From positions 1 through 64,000 of the forward strand of contig CAZXGJ010000004.1 in NCBI GenBank assembly GCA_964639955.1: 64,000 nucleotides of DNA, read 5' to 3'. A model generated the notes under the pieces. It ran no database searches. It had not been told where the DNA came from and saw nothing but the letters and a program-made list of their open reading frames with translations. The position numbers were made by a program, and so were the translations under genes. Origin of the DNA: IGN2 sp964639955. Its GTDB lineage: Bacteria; Bacteroidota; Ignavibacteria; Ignavibacteriales; Ignavibacteriaceae. This document shows positions 52,535 through 61,672 of this stretch, piece after piece (the stretch's first letter is position 1; every line of letters starts with the position of its first letter).

Positions 52535-53209
52535 CTAATTATTTAATTTGCGCCACTTTTCTGTTAAAATTTTTGATTGCTTTTCTTTCCACTCTTTTAT
52601 TTTTTTTTCATTACCTGAGAGAAGAACTTCCGGTACTTTCATTCCTTTATAAACTGCAGGTCTCGTAAAATACGGCGCTTCAACAATTTCTCCATCCTGG
52701 AAAGAATCATTTAGTGCAGCTTCGCTGTCATTTAATACACCTGGTAAAAGTCTTACTATTGCATCTATGATTACCAGTGCGGGCAGCTCACCACCCGTAA
52801 GAACAAAATTACCCAATGAAATTTCATCGGTAGCAAACCGCTGCCTTACCCTGTCATCAATCTCTTTATAATGACCAGCAATAATTATTAAGTTATTGGC
52901 AAGTGAAAACCTGTTTGCCAGCTTCTGATTAAAAATTTTTCCTTTCGGCGTTGTAAAGATAATATGATTATAGTTACACTGCGATTGAAGAAATTCAATA
53001 CATTCAAAGAACGGTTCGGGTTTTAGTACCATGCCAGGTCCGCCGCCAAAAGGTTTATCATCAATCTGTTTATGCTTGTCGCTGGAATAATCCCGCAGAT
53101 TATGAATATTTATCTCCAGTTTCTTCTTCTCCTGTGCCCTTCCAATAATGCTTGTTTTCAATGGGCTTTCGAGCAACTCCGGAACAGCAGAAATTATATC
53201 AATCCTCAT
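52535..53209 (-). CDS. trmD: tRNA (guanine37-N1)-methyltransferase
   Basis: A 224-residue trefoil-knotted SPOUT methyltransferase methylating G37 of tRNAs. Motifs are DDKPFGGGPGMVLKPEPF, the SAM-knot region SLGNFVLTGGELPALVIIDAIVRLLPGVL, and PYFTRPAVYKGMKVPEVLLSGNEKKIKEW. It overlaps rimM by 1 bp (TAATG). Confidence 0.97.
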   Translation of the reverse strand: MRIDIISAVPELLESPLKTSIIGRAQEKKKLEINIHNLRDYSSDKHKQIDDKPFGGGPGMVLKPEPFFECIEFLQSQCNYNHIIFTTPKGKIFNQKLANRFSLANNLIIIAGHYKEIDDRVRQRFATDEISLGNFVLTGGELPALVIIDAIVRLLPGVLNDSEAALNDSFQDGEIVEAPYFTRPAVYKGMKVPEVLLSGNEKKIKEWKEKQSKILTEKWRKLNN

Positions 53210-53718
53210 TATTCTGTTTCAAAAAAATCTTTACCAACCTTCAGGGATATTTCTCTCTTTTCAGGTTCAATCTTTTCAATAAATTGAAGAACGAAAGGGA
53301 TCATCATTTCCAAACCATCTTTTGTTTCAATTACCATTACATCATTTGCCGGCAGCTTAAGCACATCTTTTACAACCCCAAGAATTTCTTGTTTACTAAA
53401 GACTTTCAGACCGATAAGATCGTGAATGAAAAAATGTTTTTCAGGCAATTTTATAAGATCTTTACCATCTATATACATCTTTTTGCCTGAAAGCACCCGG
53501 CAATCTCTCAGGCTATCAAAGTTTAAGAATTTAAATAAGAATTTTTTTTTAAATTCTTTTACTTCTTCTACCTGAAATAATTTCTTCAAACCCCAAAAGT
53601 CAATATAAACCTCTTTCAACTTAAGCAGATGCTTTGGAAAATCTGACAAGGGATTTATCCGGATAAATCCTTTGCTGCCCGCAGGCTGCTTAATTTCAGC
53701 AATCAGGTAATAATCCAC
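53209..53718 (-). CDS. rimM: Ribosome maturation factor RimM
   Basis: A 169-residue RimM, assisting 30S head assembly through S19. It has the two-domain layout: an N-terminal beta-barrel (MDYYLIAEIKQPAGSKGFIRINPL) and a C-terminal PRC-like barrel (LIGLKVFSKQEILGVVKDVLKLPANDVMVIETKDGLEMMIPF). The start is GTG at 53718. It lies 17 bp after khpA. Confidence 0.95.
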   Translation of the reverse strand: MDYYLIAEIKQPAGSKGFIRINPLSDFPKHLLKLKEVYIDFWGLKKLFQVEEVKEFKKKFLFKFLNFDSLRDCRVLSGKKMYIDGKDLIKLPEKHFFIHDLIGLKVFSKQEILGVVKDVLKLPANDVMVIETKDGLEMMIPFVLQFIEKIEPEKREISLKVGKDFFETE

Positions 53719-53735
53719 AAAAATAAAGCAAAAGA

Positions 53736-53969
53736 CTAATCAACAATTTCTAAAACTGCGCGCTTTCCATGTTTGGCAGCCACTGCTGTAAGAAGTGTTC
53801 GCATTGCCTGTGCCGTTTTACCCTGCTTGCCTATAACTTTTCCAACATCTTCGGGTTTAACTTTAAGTGAGAGCAGAATTTTTTTGTCCTCCTGAATTTT
53901 TTCTGCGATCTCCACACCTTCTGGAAAATCAACCAGGTGTTTGGCAATAAATTCAATGAACTCTTTCAT
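53736..53969 (-). CDS. khpA: KH-domain RNA-binding protein KhpA
   Basis: A 77-residue KH protein, partner of KhpB in small-RNA and cell-size control in other bacteria. The GXXG loop is in VGKVIGKQGKTAQAMRTLL. The start is placed at ATG 53969, because GAGGAGG stands 8 nt upstream; an upstream TTG at 54002 would include the Shine-Dalgarno in the coding region. Position between rpsP and rimM is typical. Confidence 0.94.
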   Translation of the reverse strand: MKEFIEFIAKHLVDFPEGVEIAEKIQEDKKILLSLKVKPEDVGKVIGKQGKTAQAMRTLLTAVAAKHGKRAVLEIVD

Positions 53970-54051
53970 TTTAAGAGCCTCCTCTTTTAGCGCTGAGAGC
54001 AATATAAAGAATTAAAGTACAGAATTTTGCGGATAAATATCCTGCTTACTT

Positions 54052-54531
54052 TTATTCAGAAGCAGCGCTATTTTCTTCTGCTGTACTCTTTTCTGTGATT
54101 CCCACTTCACCGGAAACTTCAGCCGTCTTCTTTTCGATATCTGCTGAAGCTTTATCCTCTGCTTTTTTCTTTTTGGCAGATTTTTTTTCAAGCTTTTTCT
54201 TGCTGGTGGCTTCCTTCATTTTTTGCCATTCATCAATTTCAGCTTTTATTTTTTCCTCATCGAGACCTTTTGACATCAGCTCTTTTTGAAGCGTAATGCC
54301 TTTTTGTCTTAAAAGACTTTTTACGGTATCAGTCGGCTGAGCACCAACATTTAACCAGTAAAAAACTCTGTCTTCTTTCAAGTCTATAGTATGAGGATTT
54401 GTAAGAGGATTATATAAGCCAACAGCTTCCAGAAATTTACCATCGCGAGGTGATCTTGCATCAGCGGCAACCAGTTTATAAACGGGCTGCTTTTTTTTAC
54501 CGATTCTTCGCAGTCTTAACTTTACAGCCAA
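54052..54531 (-). CDS. rpsP: 30S ribosomal protein S16 with long basic/acidic tail
   Basis: A 159-residue S16 (bS16). The core is MAVKLRLRRIGKKKQPVYKLVAADARSPRDGKFLEAVGLYNP and DRVFYWLNVGAQPTDTVKSLL. The tail from about residue 85 is unusually long, Lys/Glu/Ala-rich (KKLEKKSAKKKKAEDKASAD and ETA/SAE end), about twice the length of the E. coli protein; Bacteroidota S16 is often extended. The start is TTG at 54531, with GGAGG 11 nt upstream. Confidence 0.96.
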   Translation of the reverse strand: MAVKLRLRRIGKKKQPVYKLVAADARSPRDGKFLEAVGLYNPLTNPHTIDLKEDRVFYWLNVGAQPTDTVKSLLRQKGITLQKELMSKGLDEEKIKAEIDEWQKMKEATSKKKLEKKSAKKKKAEDKASADIEKKTAEVSGEVGITEKSTAEENSAASE

Positions 54532-54562
54532 ATTATTTTAACCTCCAGGTTTGTTCAATTAA

Positions 54563-55891
54563 TCAGTTTAACTTAAAATTTTTTAAAGATGCATTTGAAA
54601 AACCACCTTTAGAGGAAAGTCTTCCAATCATCTTTTGCATTTCAGAAAATTGCTTTATCATCCGGTTTACATCCTGTACTGAAGTTCCGCTGCCTCTTGC
54701 AATTCTCTTCCTCCTGCTTCCGTTCAATATCTTAGGATTTTCTCTTTCTCTTGCAGTCATAGAATTAATGATAGCTTCAACTTTTATTAAAGCTCTGTCA
54801 TCTACCTGAGCATTACGGATCTGCGAACTAATGCCCGGAATCATTCCTAACAAGGAAGATAAAGAACCCATTTTCTTGATTACTTTAATTTGCTTAAGAA
54901 AATCATCAAAATCAAATTTATTTTTTCTTAACTTCTCCTGCAGTTTTTCTGTTTCGCGCTCGTCAAAGCTTTCCTGTGCCTTTTCTACAAGTGAAATTAC
55001 GTCTCCTTTTCCAAGTATTCTTGAAGCAAGGCGATCCGGATGAAAAATTTCCAATGAATCCAGCTTTTCACCATTACTTACGAATTTAATGGGTTTTCCA
55101 ACCACGGCTCTGATAGACAAAGCCGCACCACCTCTTGCATCGCCATCTAGTTTTGTGAGAACTATTCCATCAAAATCGACCGTATCGTTGAATATTTTAG
55201 CTGAATTAACTGCATCCTGCCCGGTCATAGAATCAACTACAAACAAAATTTCAGTTGGATTAACCATTTTTTTTATTTCGGCTGCTTCTTTCATCATATC
55301 TTCATCAATGTGCAGTCTGCCTGCGGTATCAAAAATCAAAGTGTCAAATTTCTTAGCTTTGGCAAATTCCAGTGCTTCGGCAACAGTCTTTAAAGCATCG
55401 GGCTGTTCGATAGAAAAAACAGGTACATCTATTTTCAGGGCTAATTGCTTAAGCTGTTCTATTGCTGCCGGGCGGTAAACGTCCGCAGCAACAAGCATTA
55501 TTTTTCTTCGGTTTCCTTTCAATCTTTTTGCCAGCTTTGCGCAGAACGTAGTTTTTCCCGAACCTTGCAGACCAACAGCCATAATAGTTGTAACTCCGGA
55601 AGCATTCAGCTTTAATTCGTTACTTTTTGAACCAAGCAGAACAACCAGCTCATCAAAAATAATTTTTGTTATAAGCTGCCCCGGGGAAATAGAAGCCAAA
55701 ACTTCTTTCCCTAAAGATCTTTGAGTTACGCTTTCAATAAATTCTTTGGCAACTTTGTAGTTCACATCGGCATCGAGAAGAAGGCGGCGGATATCGCGTA
55801 AAGTATCCGATATATTCTTCTCGGTTAATTTGCCCTGACCGGTTATCTTTTTAAGTGCGGTCTCTAATTTTACAGATAGATCTTCGAACAT
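54563..55891 (-). CDS. ffh: Signal recognition particle protein Ffh
   Basis: A 442-residue SRP54 GTPase that targets membrane proteins to FtsY and SecYEG. NG domain: GLQGSGKTTFCAKLAKRLK (G1, ~105), DTAGRLHIDEDMM (G3), TKLDGDARGGAALS (G4). M domain: the RNA-binding SGTSVQDVNRMIKQFSEM region near 390. It is followed by rpsP (31 bp) in the usual order, and preceded by atpG (42 bp). Confidence 0.98.
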   Translation of the reverse strand: MFEDLSVKLETALKKITGQGKLTEKNISDTLRDIRRLLLDADVNYKVAKEFIESVTQRSLGKEVLASISPGQLITKIIFDELVVLLGSKSNELKLNASGVTTIMAVGLQGSGKTTFCAKLAKRLKGNRRKIMLVAADVYRPAAIEQLKQLALKIDVPVFSIEQPDALKTVAEALEFAKAKKFDTLIFDTAGRLHIDEDMMKEAAEIKKMVNPTEILFVVDSMTGQDAVNSAKIFNDTVDFDGIVLTKLDGDARGGAALSIRAVVGKPIKFVSNGEKLDSLEIFHPDRLASRILGKGDVISLVEKAQESFDERETEKLQEKLRKNKFDFDDFLKQIKVIKKMGSLSSLLGMIPGISSQIRNAQVDDRALIKVEAIINSMTARERENPKILNGSRRKRIARGSGTSVQDVNRMIKQFSEMQKMIGRLSSKGGFSNASLKNFKLN

Positions 55892-55933
55892 AGGAATAAC
55901 AACTGATTATTACCGAACCCGGGATGATGAATG

Positions 55934-56815
55934 CTATGAACTGGCTTTTAGTGCGTTGGCACCGGAAACAATTTCCAGAATTTCTTTTGTAATAGAAGCC
56001 TGACGTTCTTTGTTATAAGTAATATTTAGCGTTCTGATCAATTCCTGTGCATTGGTAGTGGCGTTATCCATCGCGGTCATCCGGGCTCCCAGTTCTGCAG
56101 CATTCGATTCTAAAAGGATTTTCCAGAATTGTGCTTTTAAATACTTTGGTAAGAGATAGCTTACTATTGATTTCTGATCCGGTTCCATAATAAAATTATC
56201 GGGATTCAGCTTTTTATTCTCCGTCGATTTTTCAAGTGGAATCGGTAAAATCTGTTCTACAACAATTTTTTGCTGAACAAGAGAAACAAAGCGGTTATAA
56301 ATCACAACAACTTTTTGGAACTCTTCATTTTCAAATCCTGCTAAAACCTGTTTATAAATCTGCAGAGCCGAATTTATTTCAAGTGAAGAGAACAATCCGG
56401 TGGTAAATCCAAAAACTTCAAATTCTCTCCTGTTAAAATAATCCGCCGCCTTTTTACCAACGGCGTATAAGCAAGCTTGCAGATCGTTATTTTTTAATTC
56501 TTCGGTCAGATATCTTACAGTTTCTTTTAATATGTTAGTATTGAAAGCGCCGCAAAGTCCTCTATCGGCAGTGACAACGATTATGCAAACCTTTGATATT
56601 TTTTTATTTGCAAGGTAAGGGTTAGTTAAAATATCATTTTCAGTAACAAGGTGTGAAACCAGCCCGGAAATTTTAGCTGCAAAAGGGCGGGCGTTTACAA
56701 TGCGCTGCTGTGCACGCCGTAGTTTAGCCGTGGCAACCATCTTCATTGCTTTGGTAATTTTTTGAGTGTTTTTTACACCTACAATTCTTCTTTTTATATC
56801 ACGTAATGTAGCCAC
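55934..56815 (-). CDS. atpG: ATP synthase F1 gamma subunit
   Basis: A 293-residue gamma subunit (rotor shaft). The N-terminus TLRDIKRRIVGVKNTQKITKAMKMVATAKLRRAQ and the C-terminal ERQASITKEILEIVSGANAL are the conserved coiled-coil ends. The start is GTG at 56815, 16 bp after atpA. It is the last ATP synthase gene here. Confidence 0.97.
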   Translation of the reverse strand: MATLRDIKRRIVGVKNTQKITKAMKMVATAKLRRAQQRIVNARPFAAKISGLVSHLVTENDILTNPYLANKKISKVCIIVVTADRGLCGAFNTNILKETVRYLTEELKNNDLQACLYAVGKKAADYFNRREFEVFGFTTGLFSSLEINSALQIYKQVLAGFENEEFQKVVVIYNRFVSLVQQKIVVEQILPIPLEKSTENKKLNPDNFIMEPDQKSIVSYLLPKYLKAQFWKILLESNAAELGARMTAMDNATTNAQELIRTLNITYNKERQASITKEILEIVSGANALKASS

Positions 56816-56831
56816 AATAATTCAGCAGTTG

Positions 56832-58382
56832 TTAAGCACTCTTCTTAAATACTTTCAAAAATTCTTCACCAGCCTTTATAATTTTACTTTCGAGCTCATC
56901 TGAGATTGCTTTCTCCTTTTTGAGCGTTTCGAAAATATCTTTGTGCTTTACTTCAAAATATTCTAATGCTTCTTTTTCAAATCTTTTTATATCGGCAACA
57001 GGGATCGATTCCATAAATCCTCTTGTACCAAGAAAGATGCTTATAATTTGTTTTTCAACCGGAACGGGCGCATACTGCCCCTGCTTTAACAGCTCAACCA
57101 ATCTTGAACCCTTGGCTAATGTTTTTTGTGTAGCCTGGTCAAGGTCGGAGCCAAACTTGGCGAAGGCTTCGAGTTCTCTGTACTGAGCAAGATCGAGCTT
57201 AAGAGTGCCTGCAACTTTCTTCATCGCTTTGTTTTGAGCATTACCTCCAACGCGTGAAACCGATATACCAACATTTATCGCTGGCCTTACACCTGCATTA
57301 AATAAACTTGATTCGAGATAAATCTGTCCGTCTGTAATGGAGATTACATTTGTCGGAATATAAGCAGAAACATCACCCTGCTGAGTTTCAATAATAGGTA
57401 AAGCCGTAAGACTTCCGCCGCCAAGGCTCTCACTTAATTTTGAAGCTCTCTCAAGAAGGCGGGAATGTAAATAAAAAACATCGCCCGGAAATGCTTCCCT
57501 GCCAGGAGGTCTTCTGAGCAGCAGCGAAAGCTCGCGATAAGCAGCAGCTTGCTTTGAAAGATCATCATAAATAACCAGCGAATGTTTTCCGTTATCTCTG
57601 AAAAACTCACCGAGTGTAGCACCGGAATAAGGGGCAATATATTGCAGCGGTGCCGGCTCCCATGCAGAGGCAGTTACAACTGTAGTATATTCCATTGCTC
57701 CTTCTTCCTGAAGTTTTGCAACTACCTGAGCTACGGTTGAGCTTTTTTGACCAACTGCCACATAAATACAATATACCGGTGCAATGCCAAGTCTTTTTGC
57801 TTCTTCCGAATGAGTATATTTCTGATTGATGATAGCATCAATAGCAACAGCAGTTTTTCCTGTTTGCCTGTCGCCAATAATAAGCTCTCTCTGCCCTCTT
57901 CCAATCGGAATCATAGCATCAACGGCAACTATACCGGTTTGTAAAGGTTCTTTAACCGGCTGCCTTTGTATTACACCGAGAGCCTTTCTCTCGATTGGTA
58001 AAAACTTATTAGAATTTATCGCACCTTTGCCGTCGATTGGTTTGCCCAGCGGATTTACAACACGTCCCAGCAGTTCTTCGCCAACAGGAATTGATGCAAC
58101 TCGTTTAGTTCGTTTGACTGTATCGCCTTCTTTAACCAGAGAGCTCTCACCGAAAAGAACGCAGCCAACGCTGTCTTCATCAAGATTTAGAACCATCCCG
58201 ATAACATTATTAGGAAATTCAACGAGCTCGCTTGCCATAACTTTACCTAAACCGTAAACACGGGCAATGCCGTCACCCACCTGCAGCACAGTACCGACAT
58301 CATAAATGTCAATTTCACTTTCGTAACCCGAAAGCTGTCTCCTTAATATTGCTGATATTTCATCTGGTCTAACTTCTGCCAT
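56832..58382 (-). CDS. atpA: ATP synthase F1 alpha subunit
   Basis: A 516-residue alpha subunit. The P-loop is GDRQTGKTAVAIDAI (~170). The ADP/beta-interface segment SLLLRRPPGREAFPGDVFYLHSRLLERASKLS and ISVSRVGGNAQNKAMKKVAG follow. Non-catalytic nucleotide-binding subunit of the hexamer. It follows atpH by 26 bp. Confidence 0.98.
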   Translation of the reverse strand: MAEVRPDEISAILRRQLSGYESEIDIYDVGTVLQVGDGIARVYGLGKVMASELVEFPNNVIGMVLNLDEDSVGCVLFGESSLVKEGDTVKRTKRVASIPVGEELLGRVVNPLGKPIDGKGAINSNKFLPIERKALGVIQRQPVKEPLQTGIVAVDAMIPIGRGQRELIIGDRQTGKTAVAIDAIINQKYTHSEEAKRLGIAPVYCIYVAVGQKSSTVAQVVAKLQEEGAMEYTTVVTASAWEPAPLQYIAPYSGATLGEFFRDNGKHSLVIYDDLSKQAAAYRELSLLLRRPPGREAFPGDVFYLHSRLLERASKLSESLGGGSLTALPIIETQQGDVSAYIPTNVISITDGQIYLESSLFNAGVRPAINVGISVSRVGGNAQNKAMKKVAGTLKLDLAQYRELEAFAKFGSDLDQATQKTLAKGSRLVELLKQGQYAPVPVEKQIISIFLGTRGFMESIPVADIKRFEKEALEYFEVKHKDIFETLKKEKAISDELESKIIKAGEEFLKVFKKSA

Positions 58383-58408
58383 TATTCTTCCCTTTTAAAT
58401 CTTTTATT

Positions 58409-58963
58409 TTAATTAAGCGAAATGCCGCCTGCGAGAAATTGTTTTTTTAATAATTCGAGCTGATGCTTAACCGAAGCATCGAACATAGTATCACCGGCTT
58501 TGGCAATGAACCCTCCGAGCAGGGCTTTATCAACAGTAAGACTTAATCTTACTTTTTTATTTAATATTTCTTCAAGCTTTTTCTGTAACAAAGAAATCTG
58601 AACATCCGAAAATTTAAATGATGTGATTACGTTTACCCTTGCAATTCCAAGATGTTCATCCCGAAGCTCTAAAAACCTTGCAGCTATAGAATCAAGCAGG
58701 TTTTCTCTTTTCTTCTCGATAACAAAGCTCAGAAATTTAACAGAGTCTTCGTCGAACCTTGAGCTAAAAATTTCTTTTAATATATTATTTTTAGTTTCGG
58801 GTTTTATAACAGGGTTTTCGAGCATCAGCTTAAGATCTCTGCTTTCTTTAAGTGACTCCGCAAGCAAAACCATATCGGAAGAAACTTTATCGAGTTTATT
58901 CTTTTCAATTGCAGTTTCTAAAAGTGAAGTTGCATACCTGTGAGAAACTTTAAGATCACTCAT
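58409..58963 (-). CDS. atpH: ATP synthase F1 delta subunit
   Basis: A 184-residue delta (OSCP) subunit connecting F1 with the peripheral stalk. Features are the start SHRYATSLLETAIEKNKLDKVSSDMVLL and the C-terminal KLEEILNKKVRLSLTVDKALLGGFIAKAGDTMFDASVKHQLELLKK. It lies 2 bp after atpF, so the pair is coupled. Confidence 0.95.
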   Translation of the reverse strand: MSDLKVSHRYATSLLETAIEKNKLDKVSSDMVLLAESLKESRDLKLMLENPVIKPETKNNILKEIFSSRFDEDSVKFLSFVIEKKRENLLDSIAARFLELRDEHLGIARVNVITSFKFSDVQISLLQKKLEEILNKKVRLSLTVDKALLGGFIAKAGDTMFDASVKHQLELLKKQFLAGGISLN

Positions 58964-58965
58964 AA

Positions 58966-59505
58966 TTAATTCTTTGATACTTCATTAAGATATTTCTCGA
59001 CCAATTTTTTATTCTTCTCTTCATCAAGCGTTTCTTTGATTATCTTTTCAGCAGCATTAACAGCTAATTCTGCAATTTGTTCTTTCAACTCTTCGAAAGC
59101 AGCGTCCTTTTTTCTCCGGATTTCTTCACCGGCATCATCAATTAATTTTTTAGCCTGTTCTTTGCTTTCTTTTATCAATTGATCTTTCAAAGAATCAGCA
59201 TAAGCACGGCTTTGTTCAATGATTTTTTTAGATTCTTCTTCTGCCTTAGCGAGATTAGCCTGGTTTGCTTCCAAAATTTTCTTTGCTTCTTCTTTAGCAT
59301 TTTCGGCCTGCTCGAGGGAATTTTTAATCTCCTTTTCACGTTTGTCGAGTGCTTCGAGAATAGGCTTCCAGGCAACTTTTTTAAGAATAATGAGAAGAAG
59401 TACGAATGTAACCACAGTCCAGATCATCAGGCCCGGGTTTACATCCAGCAAACCTCCACCGCCGCCTTCGGATGCAATTACAGCAAATAGTAATTCACCA
59501 ATCAT
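58966..59505 (-). CDS. atpF: ATP synthase Fo b subunit
   Basis: A 179-residue b subunit: one N-terminal membrane helix (VNPGLMIWTVVTFVLLLIIL) and a long charged coiled coil (KREKEIKNSLEQAENAKEEAKKILEANQ and onward to ~170). It forms the peripheral stalk. It lies 39 bp after atpE. Confidence 0.96.
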   Translation of the reverse strand: MIGELLFAVIASEGGGGGLLDVNPGLMIWTVVTFVLLLIILKKVAWKPILEALDKREKEIKNSLEQAENAKEEAKKILEANQANLAKAEEESKKIIEQSRAYADSLKDQLIKESKEQAKKLIDDAGEEIRRKKDAAFEELKEQIAELAVNAAEKIIKETLDEEKNKKLVEKYLNEVSKN

Positions 59506-59544
59506 TATTTTCCTTTAAAGAATATATTTTAAGAATAAACCGGT

Positions 59545-59766
59545 TTATGCTTTTAAAGCAAGCAGGATGCAAATAACCAGCCCGAAGAAGGACATACCTT
59601 CTATCAAAGCTGCAGCAATAATCATTGAGGTTCTGATTGCACCGGCAGCTTCGGGTTGCCTGCCGCTTGCATCCATAGCAGAACTGGCAAGTTTGCCAAT
59701 GCCAAGCCCGCCCCCAATAACTACCAGACCGGCTCCTAAACCTGCTGCTAACCATGCTAAATCCAT
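59545..59766 (-). CDS. atpE: ATP synthase Fo c subunit
   Basis: A 73-residue two-helix proteolipid of the c-ring. The ion-binding Glu lies in helix 2 in AALIEGMSFFGLVICI. Helix 1 has GAGLVVIGGGLGIGK and the loop ASGRQPEA (R-Q-P motif). There is no Gln in helix 1 at the usual Na+-ligand position, and Glu is followed by Gly rather than Ser/Thr, so proton coupling is more likely than sodium. It follows atpB by 40 bp. Confidence 0.97.
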   Translation of the reverse strand: MDLAWLAAGLGAGLVVIGGGLGIGKLASSAMDASGRQPEAAGAIRTSMIIAAALIEGMSFFGLVICILLALKA

Positions 59767-59806
59767 TTAATTTCTCCTTTTATTTTTTTTGAATAGATAT
59801 TGTTCT

Positions 59807-60658
59807 TTAATGTTCCTGATGAACAGCCATTCCTATAAATAAGGAAGTTAACATTGTAAAAATATATGCCTGTATAAGGGCAACAAGAATTTCCAGTAAA
59901 TAAATAAATACTGCAAAAGCTATAGACACCGGGGCAATGAACAATGTGCCCATAAAAAATATTAGCCCGAGTAATGCAAGAATTACAGTATGCCCGGCAA
60001 TCATGTTTGCAAAAAGTCGTATTGCCAATGCAAATGGTTTGGTAAACAGACCGAGGATTTCTACGGGAATCATTAAAGGTAACAGCCACATCGGAATTCC
60101 GTGGGGTACTAATCCTTTAAAGTATCCGAAAAATCCGTTTTGCCTGATGCCTCCAAGTTGGATCATAAGAAAAGATAAGATTGCCAGTGAAGCAGTAACC
60201 GCAATATTGCTTGTGAATGTTGCGGAAAAAGGAATCAGACCCAAAAAGTTTCCGAACAAAATAAAAAAGAATAAAGTTAACAGATAAGGAAGATATATTT
60301 GGTAACTTTTCCCCAAAGTCGGTTCTGCAATTTCATCCCTAACGAAAATTATTAAAACCTCAAAGAAATTTGACAGACGTTTAGGAATAAGCGATGATTT
60401 ATATTGCCGGGAAACAGTGATAAAAGTTATTATAACTAACAGAGCCGCCAACCACATAAAGATAACATGTTTTGTTGGGGTAATATTAATTCCAAAAACA
60501 GGGGGAAGTTCAGGAATTTGAACGTAACCTAAGAACGGTAATTCTATCTCTTTTCCATCCATAACGTGGTGAAGAATCCACCCGCTGCCGGTATCACCGG
60601 AATGCTGCAGTGAGTCTGTAGTCGTAGTCAGGGTATCGGCAATAGTGTCAGTGTTCAA
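59807..60658 (-). CDS. atpB: ATP synthase Fo a subunit
   Basis: A 283-residue a subunit with about five to six membrane helices. The essential Arg is in FALAIRLFANMIAGHTVILALL (~220). An N-terminal periplasmic extension precedes helix 1 (TPTKHVIFMWLAALLVIITF). The start is TTG at 60658, overlapping atpI by 11 bp. Confidence 0.96.
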   Translation of the reverse strand: MNTDTIADTLTTTTDSLQHSGDTGSGWILHHVMDGKEIELPFLGYVQIPELPPVFGINITPTKHVIFMWLAALLVIITFITVSRQYKSSLIPKRLSNFFEVLIIFVRDEIAEPTLGKSYQIYLPYLLTLFFFILFGNFLGLIPFSATFTSNIAVTASLAILSFLMIQLGGIRQNGFFGYFKGLVPHGIPMWLLPLMIPVEILGLFTKPFALAIRLFANMIAGHTVILALLGLIFFMGTLFIAPVSIAFAVFIYLLEILVALIQAYIFTMLTSLFIGMAVHQEH

Positions 60659-61043
60659 AATGTTCGATTTTATTAAGATTCAGGTAAAAAATTTCGATTA
60701 TCAAGTAAAAAACATAGAAAAATAAGAGTGAAAATATAAATCCAAACACGTTTATTTCCAAGAATTTTAGAACAATAAATGTTAAAAACAATATCAGCAC
60801 TAACCTAAATAACATCCCACCCCAGAGCATTGATAAAAGCCTGCTGCCAGAACCGGAGTAACTATGTTTCAAGAATAAATAACCGATAAAAAAATTCAGA
60901 ATAGCCATTATCTCTCCTAAGCATACTGATAAGAAGATGTTTAATGCCCAGACAGATAAAATGTTCAAAGTGAAAAACACAATAAGCGGACAGATCGTAA
61001 AGAGAATTACGATTAGCCGTAACGACTTTTTATTCATTGTCAT
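60648..61043 (-). CDS. AtpI-like membrane protein
   Basis: A 131-residue protein with four membrane helices (LIVILFTICPLIVFFTLNIL, LNIFLSVCLGEIMAILNFFIGYLFL, and two more), of the ATP synthase I-protein type. AtpI proteins help c-ring assembly or Mg2+ supply. Sequence similarity is low; the assignment leans on position between atpZ and atpB and on topology. It overlaps atpZ by 4 bp and atpB by 11 bp. Confidence 0.8.
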   Translation of the reverse strand: MTMNKKSLRLIVILFTICPLIVFFTLNILSVWALNIFLSVCLGEIMAILNFFIGYLFLKHSYSGSGSRLLSMLWGGMLFRLVLILFLTFIVLKFLEINVFGFIFSLLFFYVFYLIIEIFYLNLNKIEHFEH

Positions 61044-61273
61044 TTATCGGCTTTTAAGACGGATTTAATGAATGTATACATCCCTGCAAATACCCCTAAA
61101 AAAGAAAAAGTAATAATAAGGATAGGACTGGTAGCGAAAATTCCATCCAGCCAGAGGCCAAGAAATACCATCGCAGTTACTGTAATAGCAAGCTGTAACC
61201 CCAGCCCGATGTAAGGACCAATTTCTCTATAAAATTTACCTGCACTTTTTAGGTCGTCAGGCTCCGGCTTCAT
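61040..61273 (-). CDS. atpZ: AtpZ-like F1Fo assembly protein
   Basis: A 77-residue protein with two membrane helices (IGLGLQLAITVTAMVFLGLWLDGIF; PILIITFSFLGVFAGMYTFIKSV), the AtpZ/AtpI_2 pattern with a G-L-x-L-D core. With AtpI it forms a small membrane complex next to Fo. It starts inside the end of the bactofilin gene (17-bp overlap) and overlaps atpI by 4 bp. Confidence 0.88.
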   Translation of the reverse strand: MKPEPDDLKSAGKFYREIGPYIGLGLQLAITVTAMVFLGLWLDGIFATSPILIITFSFLGVFAGMYTFIKSVLKADK

Positions 61274-61658
61274 TTTTCTTAAAATCAGTATTCTGAGTTT
61301 TATAAAGCTCTTTTACTTCGCCCATATTACTCTTTCCATCAAACCTTGCACCGGCTTCAACGACAAGTATTTTAGTGAAGATATCACCTTTTAAATTTGC
61401 TTTGGATTCCATTACAATTTTTTCTTTGGCATTCACTGAGCCAACAACCCTGCCTCCGATAACAACGGATTCGGCGCTTATTTGCCCGGAAACATCACCC
61501 TGCTCGCCAACCGTTACGTTGCTTTGAGAAATGATATCACCCTGAATTACTCCATCTACTCTTATACTGCCGCCGCTTGATAATTTTCCTTCAAGCTTAA
61601 CACCCTGGCTTATGATTGTTATATCTTCGGTATCACCATTCATCATTCTGGTTTTCAA
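61257..61658 (-). CDS. Bactofilin
   Basis: A polymer-forming cytoskeletal protein of about 133 residues. The start is TTG at 61658, with AAGGAGG 8 nt upstream. The beta-helix core is ISQGVKLEGKLSSGGSIRVDGVIQGDIISQSNVTVGEQGDVSGQISAESVVIGGRVVGSVNAKEK, with the recurring G-x-I/V-x-A/G spacing of bactofilins. It forms filaments that place cell-wall enzymes; the next gene upstream encodes an M23 peptidase (4-bp overlap), a known functional pair in several bacteria. Confidence 0.93.
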   Translation of the reverse strand: MKTRMMNGDTEDITIISQGVKLEGKLSSGGSIRVDGVIQGDIISQSNVTVGEQGDVSGQISAESVVIGGRVVGSVNAKEKIVMESKANLKGDIFTKILVVEAGARFDGKSNMGEVKELYKTQNTDFKKNEAGA

Positions 61659-61672
61659 GTTAATTACCTCCT

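Noticed and set aside
53969..54002. khpA start at the upstream TTG
   Set aside because: A strong GAGGAGG Shine-Dalgarno lies between it and the ATG at 53969, which is the better start.
59545..59766. Sodium-type c subunit
   Set aside because: The usual Gln ligand in helix 1 and the Ser/Thr after the ion-binding Glu are missing, so proton coupling is the better reading.
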